Origin: Puniceicoccales bacterium
GTDB taxonomy: Bacteria; Verrucomicrobiota; Verrucomicrobiia; Opitutales; UBA9783
Length of the DNA stretch: 45,684 nucleotides
Direction: 5' to 3'
Assembly: GCA_031260015.1 (NCBI GenBank)
Contig: JAIRKR010000054.1
Span: 1 to 45,684 of the forward strand
A model generated the notes under the pieces. It had not been told where the DNA came from. It was given only the letters and a program-made list of their open reading frames with translations, and made no database searches. The translations under genes and the position numbers were made by a program. Of this stretch, positions 39,618 through 45,684 are shown in pieces. Each line of letters begins with the position of its first letter. Position 1 is the stretch's first letter.

Positions 39618-40483
39618 TCATTCTTTTTTGTAAGCCACTACACACCAATTAATATCTGGATTCGTTGAGAAAGAGATATTGTGTAACCCACAACGCTTCA
39701 TCATTTGAACGATATCGGCTTTTGAAAAACGCTTTTCAAGGCATGTTCCAAAACGGTCCAACGCGCAATTTCTCATATTGTAAAACGATCCACCACGATG
39801 TGCACTTAATGGAATATGTCTCACATCAAAACTGCACTTTTCTAGCATCTGAGTAAGCTTCGCCAACGGCCAATAAACAAATAAGGCGATGCTATCCGTA
39901 ATACACCTTTTTAGAAAATGGGGCAAATGGCAAATGCATCGTCTCAGTAAATCGCTGCATTTCCAAATACAACGAAACCACCACGGCCTATTTTCAAAAT
40001 TGTAGTACATGTAAGCTAAAAATGGGGCTCCCGGCTTTAATTTGTTAACACAAATTTGCATGGCTCGCTCTGTGTTTGGAATATGGTGCAAGACACCTAA
40101 ACAATAACCAAAATCTTGACTATCGTTTGCCAGAGGCATGTGGTCAATCGTTGTATTATAAAAAGCTACATTCGAAAAACTTTTCAATTTTCGCTTCGCT
40201 ACTCCAAAGCCGATAAAGGATCTATGCAGTTTAATTTTCCAACTTTGGGAGCAACGTACCAAGCCCAACGGCCATTGCCGCATCCGGCATCAAACCCCTC
40301 CGCATGCGGATCGATTTTCCCCCAGGGGAAAATACTAAAATACTGGTTAAATTCTTTATCTAAATCGTATTTAGGTCGCGTATCGTTTGTAAAATCGTGC
40401 CATTCCCTCCCAAAGCGCTCAACAACCTTCTCGTCTCGATTGTCGATTGCTCATAGAAATCATAGATTTTGCACATATCCCGT
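39618..40483 (-). pseudogene. Class I SAM-dependent methyltransferase, frameshifted
   Basis: Upstream frame EKVVERFGREWHDFTNDTRPKYDLDKEFNQYFSIFPWGKIDPHAEGFDAGCGNGRWAWYVAPKVGKLNCIDPLSALE then frame change at about 40200-40210 into VAKRKLKSFSNVAFYNTTIDHMPLANDSQDFGYCLGVLHHIP. The 5' limit is approximate. Confidence 0.8.
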
Positions 40484-40488
40484 TGTTG

Positions 40489-41433
40489 TCAAAGTAAAAA
40501 TGACATTTTGTCGACCATGCACTTTAGCCCCTCTTCCAGGTTGACAGTTGGATACCATCCCAATAAACGTCTCGCTTTTTCGGTATTGGCAAACGTATGC
40601 ATCATGTCGGATACGTTGAAAGGATGATGTTCAATAACAGCTTTTTTATTCAAATAACATTCCAATAAGCTTATCATTTCACGAATCGTATGCGGACGTT
40701 CGTTGCCGAGGTTAATGATTTCGTAACCCAGCGGCTTGCTGGCCAAAACAATGCCGCGTGCGATGTCGTCTATAAATGTAAAATCTCGCGATTGCATCCC
40801 ATCCCCATTCAATGGTAATATTTTACCGGCCGCGATGCACTTCATAAATTTGTCAGGGCTCATATCGGGCCGTCCATAGGGTCCGTACACGGTAAAACAA
40901 CGCAAAATGGATACGTCAATCCCATACAAATAATGATAGGTGTAACACAACATTTCGGCTGCTTTTTTGGAAGCTGCATAGGGAGAAATCGGCTCGTTGA
41001 CCGGCAAGGTTTCCACAAATGGCATTACTTGCCCCGCGTACAAAGAGGATGTGGATGTAAAGACCAATTTGGGGGTCTTGTGAATGCGCATGCATTCCAG
41101 TAAATTAAGTAATCCGAGCACATTTGTACGAATGTAGATGTCGGGCACTTGTAAACTTGCACGCACTCCGGCGCGCGCCGCAATATTGTAGACGACATCG
41201 AAAGCATGTTGATTAAACAAGTCCTGCAAGAACACTTTATCCTCAATATCCGCTTTCACAAACGTAAAATTACCTTTCAAGGCTTCGAGGTTTTTTAGTC
41301 GAAAACGCTTCAACTGCGGATCGTAATAGTCATTTAAATTATCAATTCCAATTATGGAGACATTGTCGTTCAGGAGAAGTTCTGTCACTTTCGATCCAAT
41401 AAATCCAGCACACCCTGTTACCAATACTTTCAT
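40489..41433 (-). CDS. UDP-glucuronate 4-epimerase-like NAD-dependent epimerase
   Basis: MKVLVTGCAGFIGSKVTELLL; IGIDNLNDYYDPQLKRFRL; AARAGVRASL; SPYAASKKAAE; FTVYGPYGRPDM. Confidence 0.88.
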   Translation of the reverse strand: MKVLVTGCAGFIGSKVTELLLNDNVSIIGIDNLNDYYDPQLKRFRLKNLEALKGNFTFVKADIEDKVFLQDLFNQHAFDVVYNIAARAGVRASLQVPDIYIRTNVLGLLNLLECMRIHKTPKLVFTSTSSLYAGQVMPFVETLPVNEPISPYAASKKAAEMLCYTYHYLYGIDVSILRCFTVYGPYGRPDMSPDKFMKCIAAGKILPLNGDGMQSRDFTFIDDIARGIVLASKPLGYEIINLGNERPHTIREMISLLECYLNKKAVIEHHPFNVSDMMHTFANTEKARRLLGWYPTVNLEEGLKCMVDKMSFLL

Positions 41434-42542
41434 GAACACGTATTTTGCACAGTTTGAAATATTGCGGCGTTGACGGTATGGATATCAAACTTTTTTTCAG
41501 CTAACCTACGACTGGATAATCCCATCGAATGTAACAACTCTGGCTGCCGAATGACTTTCTCCATGGCATTCGCAAGTGCTTCCGTACTGCGTGATTGTAT
41601 TTTAAAACCATTTTCACCATCCATAACGGTTTCTTTGCAACCCACATTGTCCGTCGTAATGACAGGTCGGCCACAGGCCAACGCTTCGAGCAATGCCCGT
41701 GGAACTCCTTCGCGATAATAAGAAGGATATACGAACACGGAGCTCTGGCTCATTTGTTCAACCATATGGGAACAGTAGCCTACGTATTCTACGATGTTTG
41801 CGCATCGTTTTAATTGTTCTTCCGTAATGGCCGACGGATTCGTATCAATATTACCTGCCAACACAAAACGTACGTTTGGGTACTTTTTTTTCAGCCGCTG
41901 TGCCGCCTCTACATAATGCAAGACGCCTTTTTCTTCAACCAGACGTGCAGCCATAAAAAACGTCAACGTTGCCGGAAATGGATGCGGTGTAAATGCCTGC
42001 AAATCTACACCGGTTCCGTTAACAACCGATGAGCGTACGTCATCCACCAATCCATGTTGTATAAAAAACACCCTATCATCCTGATTCTGAAAAAACACGT
42101 GCGTGAACCCTTTAAAGCTCAATTTATACAGACACATACAAATGCGTTTAATGAACGCACGCTTTATTCCGGGTTGTTCAATAAAGGCATATCCCAATCC
42201 CGATACCAGCCCATAGATATTTTTAATTTTTAACCAACGTGCTACGAGGCCACCATAAATATTCGGTTTGACGTTGCCCAAAAACACAATATCTGGCTTT
42301 TCTCGTTTGAGTAAGGAATGCATACGCAGTAGCGTTTTTAAATTACCCAATAAGCCAACCGATGTACCACTAAATGCATCAAATGGGACAAAATTGATGA
42401 TGGGCAATCGATTTTGCCAAATCGATGTTTCCTCTTCACTCAGCCCTACCGAAACGGACAGCCCTTTTTGCGAAAATTCCTGCATCAACACATGCCGTAA
42501 ATTTATTGCCCATGGGTTGAATAAAAATAGTGCTTTTTTCAT
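41430..42542 (-). CDS. Glycosyltransferase family 4-like
   Basis: FMAARLVEEKGVLHYVEAA; FVYPSYYREGVPRALLEALACGRPVITTDNVGCKETV. Confidence 0.92.
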   Translation of the reverse strand: MKKALFLFNPWAINLRHVLMQEFSQKGLSVSVGLSEEETSIWQNRLPIINFVPFDAFSGTSVGLLGNLKTLLRMHSLLKREKPDIVFLGNVKPNIYGGLVARWLKIKNIYGLVSGLGYAFIEQPGIKRAFIKRICMCLYKLSFKGFTHVFFQNQDDRVFFIQHGLVDDVRSSVVNGTGVDLQAFTPHPFPATLTFFMAARLVEEKGVLHYVEAAQRLKKKYPNVRFVLAGNIDTNPSAITEEQLKRCANIVEYVGYCSHMVEQMSQSSVFVYPSYYREGVPRALLEALACGRPVITTDNVGCKETVMDGENGFKIQSRSTEALANAMEKVIRQPELLHSMGLSSRRLAEKKFDIHTVNAAIFQTVQNTCS

Positions 42543-42822
42543 GAACTTATTGTGATCGCATATGCCTAAATAAATATATCAAATTGTCTAGACCGTGTTA
42601 AATTTTGAAAAATATATTCGCATATACTGATAAAATTTTATCAATGGTAATTTCAATGATTAGTAATTTTTAATCGAAAGACAATGCTACAATGTATTTC
42701 ATTAAACTGCATAAGACTGAACTTCTAACGTGGCCCATTCGACGAACAACCATTCCAAATGTTAAACCTTAGAATCCTTATGGTATTAGAGATCCCTTAC
42801 ATGCATCTTTTCCATAACAAAT

Positions 42823-44085
42823 CTATAGAGCACACTTGTCCAGGTAAGGTTTTTCGTGTTTGCCTGAAGTAGGAGCTTTTGCGTAATACAATAATCCCAA
42901 CAACACCAGCCATACGGGAATAAACACTTCACTGTGCCTATTTAAGTTGAGGTAATTCGAGCATTCACAAGCCGTGATGTTATACGCCAACAAAAAAACT
43001 ACCAACATTACAATTTGTTGTATCCGTTCTAGCTTAAAACATTTTCTGTTTTTTATACACAAGTACGTCATATATAACATCATTGTTAAAAAGAAAATGT
43101 TTGTTTTTACGGCATATACCCATCCCAATTTGGAACCTTGAGGCGCCTTGTAAAAAAATCTCTCGGAATTTGTAATCATCGGAGCAAACCAAGCGTTGCT
43201 TATCCTTTTTATGTACATACCTTCTTTTGCATAAGGTATACCACTATCACCACAAGGATTTATTTGCCTGTTGCTGAACACATTTAATAATTTTGTCTCG
43301 TAAAAGTATTTTAACGCCGGAGTTGTGTAACACAAATGGCAAAATAAGCAACTGAAAAAAATTAATACGAGCACATTTTTGGGGAACTTTACCAGTATAA
43401 AAGAACATAGTATACAACCAACAAAAGGACCATAATAGTGTTTTTGGGCAAGAAAACATAGCACCAAACTTCCCAATATCCCTAACATATTTCGCTTGAC
43501 CAACATCCATAAAAATAAGGATTGCGAAAATAGGCAGAAACTTGAGGTTAGAGGGAGGGCGCAGGACAGAAAAAATTTTGGTGCTATCAGCAAGAAGCCG
43601 TAAAAACAGTTACGCGTAAAACGTTGCGATGCACCCAAAAATTGCAATGCCCGATAAAAGAAAAACAACCCCCACAAAGACAAGCTGATCATTAACAACC
43701 CTGTGCTAAATAGGCTTAGATAAAAATAATCCCCAAAGAAGCTTCTTAAATTAGAGAAAAGCCACATGGTTTGTGAACTTCCATACCGTAGCGTAGTGAG
43801 TAGCCTGATTACATCTTTAAAAGTATAAGAAACATAATCCACCTTGTAGACAGAACGAAACCTAGCAAGATTTTTTTGGAAATAATAGCCTTCGTGATCT
43901 ATGGCAACATGAAATAAGTTCCGGTTACCCCATATACACATGTGGTAAACTAAAGAAAAAAGCTGTACACAAACCACCAAACAAACAAATATACAAAACC
44001 ATCGTTGCTGCGTTCTTTTGCAAACAAAAACTAGTGTCGCACTACATGCTATAACGCATACAAGAGTTGCTAATAAAATGCTCAT
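42823..44085 (-). CDS. Multi-pass membrane protein, possibly a membrane glycosyltransferase or polymerase
   Basis: 420-aa hydrophobic ORF within the polysaccharide operon; ATGA overlap with 44082..45359. Confidence 0.55.
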   Translation of the reverse strand: MSILLATLVCVIACSATLVFVCKRTQQRWFCIFVCLVVCVQLFSLVYHMCIWGNRNLFHVAIDHEGYYFQKNLARFRSVYKVDYVSYTFKDVIRLLTTLRYGSSQTMWLFSNLRSFFGDYFYLSLFSTGLLMISLSLWGLFFFYRALQFLGASQRFTRNCFYGFLLIAPKFFLSCALPLTSSFCLFSQSLFLWMLVKRNMLGILGSLVLCFLAQKHYYGPFVGCILCSFILVKFPKNVLVLIFFSCLFCHLCYTTPALKYFYETKLLNVFSNRQINPCGDSGIPYAKEGMYIKRISNAWFAPMITNSERFFYKAPQGSKLGWVYAVKTNIFFLTMMLYMTYLCIKNRKCFKLERIQQIVMLVVFLLAYNITACECSNYLNLNRHSEVFIPVWLVLLGLLYYAKAPTSGKHEKPYLDKCAL

Positions 44086-45359
44086 TCACTACCATCCTTT
44101 ACTAAACTTAACGGAAGCAGCCAATACAAATATGGAAACATTACAAATGTTCCGGTATAAAAGTTTTGTAAGAAGACAATCGCGTAAAAAGTGATTAATA
44201 TAAATGCACTTACGGAAAGTTGACGCCGTTTTGAAAAAAAATACACACATCCAATTAAGGGCGAAAAAAATAAGAATAATCCTATAATGCCCAAAGTGGC
44301 TAATACTTCAAAAAAAACATTATGTGGACTTATTAAAAGATTTCCATAACCTATCCCCCAAATGGGTCGCATCTGCCATAAGTAAAAGCATTGCAATACC
44401 ATTTTTTGTCTAAAAGAACAGAAAAATGGGCAGCGTGGACTGTTGTTACCAAATATCCATTCTTGTATCGATTGAAAATTAGCCTTTATGGCTTCTTGAT
44501 GTAACATCACTGTTGTACTTGTTTTTGTAAATTTCAAGAAAAATTGCTTATTATTGACCACTAGGAATAGTGTTATAGCCAAACAAAATAAAACAACAAA
44601 TTTGTAGGATATTTTCATGTCCTTTTTAGCAAACATAACAACAGAGGTACATACAATGTTGACCAGTAAAAAACTCAAGTTGCCTTGCCTGTGGGGCGAA
44701 TGGTAGCATAAAAATATACAAAACATGTAACTCAGCATTAAATTAACTTTTAAAAAACGAAATTTCACCTTTTCTAGATATAAAAACGAAAACATTGCAA
44801 AAAGTATAACTTGTTTCATTACAATGCCGTTTCCGCGAACAAGATTTTGAAAGACCGGACTAAAATTCGCAATAAATAAAAACGTCTGTGTAAAACATAA
44901 AAGAACGTACCATTTTCTTAGAAATTTTACATCGGTAAAATTTACTAATAAAAAACCTATAAATAGGATCCCTCCAAAAAAGGCTAGCCGCATCAACCAA
45001 GTTCCCCTCGTTATAATATACCTTGATGGTCGTACGATGGAGGAAACCCATAAACTAAGATCGGGTGTTAACCAATAATTCAACAAAGTATAAATACCAA
45101 ACACCACATACAAGCCCAGAACAATATTGGCTTCTTTGTTTTTTTTAAGGTTATGTTTTTGATTATGTATTTTGTCAACGGCAAAGTAAAATACAGCGCA
45201 ACTAAGCAAAAAAATAAGCACTATGAAAAACCATTTTAAAATTGGCCCACTTAGGTATAAATCCCATCGACTTAACCCTATCATACCAGGAAGAAAACAA
45301 AAACCACACACAAATAGTAAGAATCCTAATTCTCCAATCCGTAAAACAAACGATTTCAT
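44082..45359 (-). CDS. O-antigen ligase/polymerase (Wzy/WaaL)-like membrane protein
   Basis: Multi-TM; RPIWGIGYGNLLISPHNVFFEVLATLGIIGLFLFF near C-terminus. Confidence 0.75.
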   Translation of the reverse strand: MKSFVLRIGELGFLLFVCGFCFLPGMIGLSRWDLYLSGPILKWFFIVLIFLLSCAVFYFAVDKIHNQKHNLKKNKEANIVLGLYVVFGIYTLLNYWLTPDLSLWVSSIVRPSRYIITRGTWLMRLAFFGGILFIGFLLVNFTDVKFLRKWYVLLCFTQTFLFIANFSPVFQNLVRGNGIVMKQVILFAMFSFLYLEKVKFRFLKVNLMLSYMFCIFLCYHSPHRQGNLSFLLVNIVCTSVVMFAKKDMKISYKFVVLFCLAITLFLVVNNKQFFLKFTKTSTTVMLHQEAIKANFQSIQEWIFGNNSPRCPFFCSFRQKMVLQCFYLWQMRPIWGIGYGNLLISPHNVFFEVLATLGIIGLFLFFSPLIGCVYFFSKRRQLSVSAFILITFYAIVFLQNFYTGTFVMFPYLYWLLPLSLVKDGSE

Positions 45360-45367
45360 TGCTTAAC

Positions 45368-45684
45368 TTATAACTGAGTGTATTTTATCCATGGATCTGT
45401 AAAAGAAAAATAACGATCTTTTAAAAACATATTATGTTCATCAAAAAGTTTATTAAAAATCAATCGGTACAAGTTAACAAGTGTTATATTTTCATTCCCT
45501 TGAAGCCGTAATCCATGTATCGCTAGTAAATTACCCCAGTGCGCTCGTATGTGTAGGGATAATTTTTGATCGTTTTTTTGCTGTATTTCCCAATCCTTTG
45601 TCGGCACAAAGCGTGTCGAACGTCCATGATCTCCATGCAAAATGATGATGGGATGCTTATCGGGAGGGTATTGTGCTAAAATTG
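45368..45684 (-). CDS. Alkaline-phosphatase/sulfatase-superfamily protein, C-terminal part; runs off right edge
   Basis: Frame continues upstream to window end: ILAQYPPDKHPIIILHGDHGRSTRFV...NLYRLIFNKLF. Confidence 0.75.
   Translation of the reverse strand, partial: ILAQYPPDKHPIIILHGDHGRSTRFVPTKDWEIQQKNDQKLSLHIRAHWGNLLAIHGLRLQGNENITLVNLYRLIFNKLFDEHNMFLKDRYFSFTDPWIKYTQL

Noticed and set aside
41470-42032. Plus-strand ORFs opposite the glycosyltransferase
   Set aside because: Antisense to a well-supported GT4 gene.

Overview
AT-rich bacterial window dominated by a surface-polysaccharide (O-antigen/capsule-type) gene region, about 10.5-45.7 kb. It is preceded by about 10 kb of mixed genes: two paralogous predicted secreted proteins, an orphan GspE/PilB-type ATPase, a large uncharacterised protein, a small secreted protein, a lipoprotein and an initiator-type tRNA-Met. 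The most striking system is a translationally coupled three-gene cassette (14935-19276) matching in domain content the Campylobacter jejuni phosphoramidate pathway: PEP-synthase-like L-glutamine kinase (Cj1418-type), class-I glutamine amidotransferase-like hydrolase (Cj1417-type) and nucleotidyltransferase (Cj1416-type). The kinase carries an extra N-terminal nucleotidyltransferase-like domain. The cassette diverges from a CDP-glycerol-glycerophosphotransferase-like gene with overlapping start codons, and is followed by an alkaline-phosphatase/sulfatase-superfamily membrane protein and an SGNH-like protein. A truncated putative methyltransferase fused to a truncated flippase lies beside it. 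A second highlight is an open frame of more than 530 codons running off the left edge, absent from the supplied ORF track. It encodes a predicted secreted protein with a possible deaminase-like Zn motif and an OTU-like DGDC motif at its C-terminus, with a decayed paralogue nearby. Other content: rmlBAC with a C-methyltransferase and O-methyltransferases, ugd, a UDP-glucuronate epimerase-like gene, asnB, an MBOAT/SGNH pair, Wzy-like membrane proteins, and many genes broken by single-base frameshifts or deletions. All assignments come from reading motifs by eye; no database search was run, and the host taxon is not determined.
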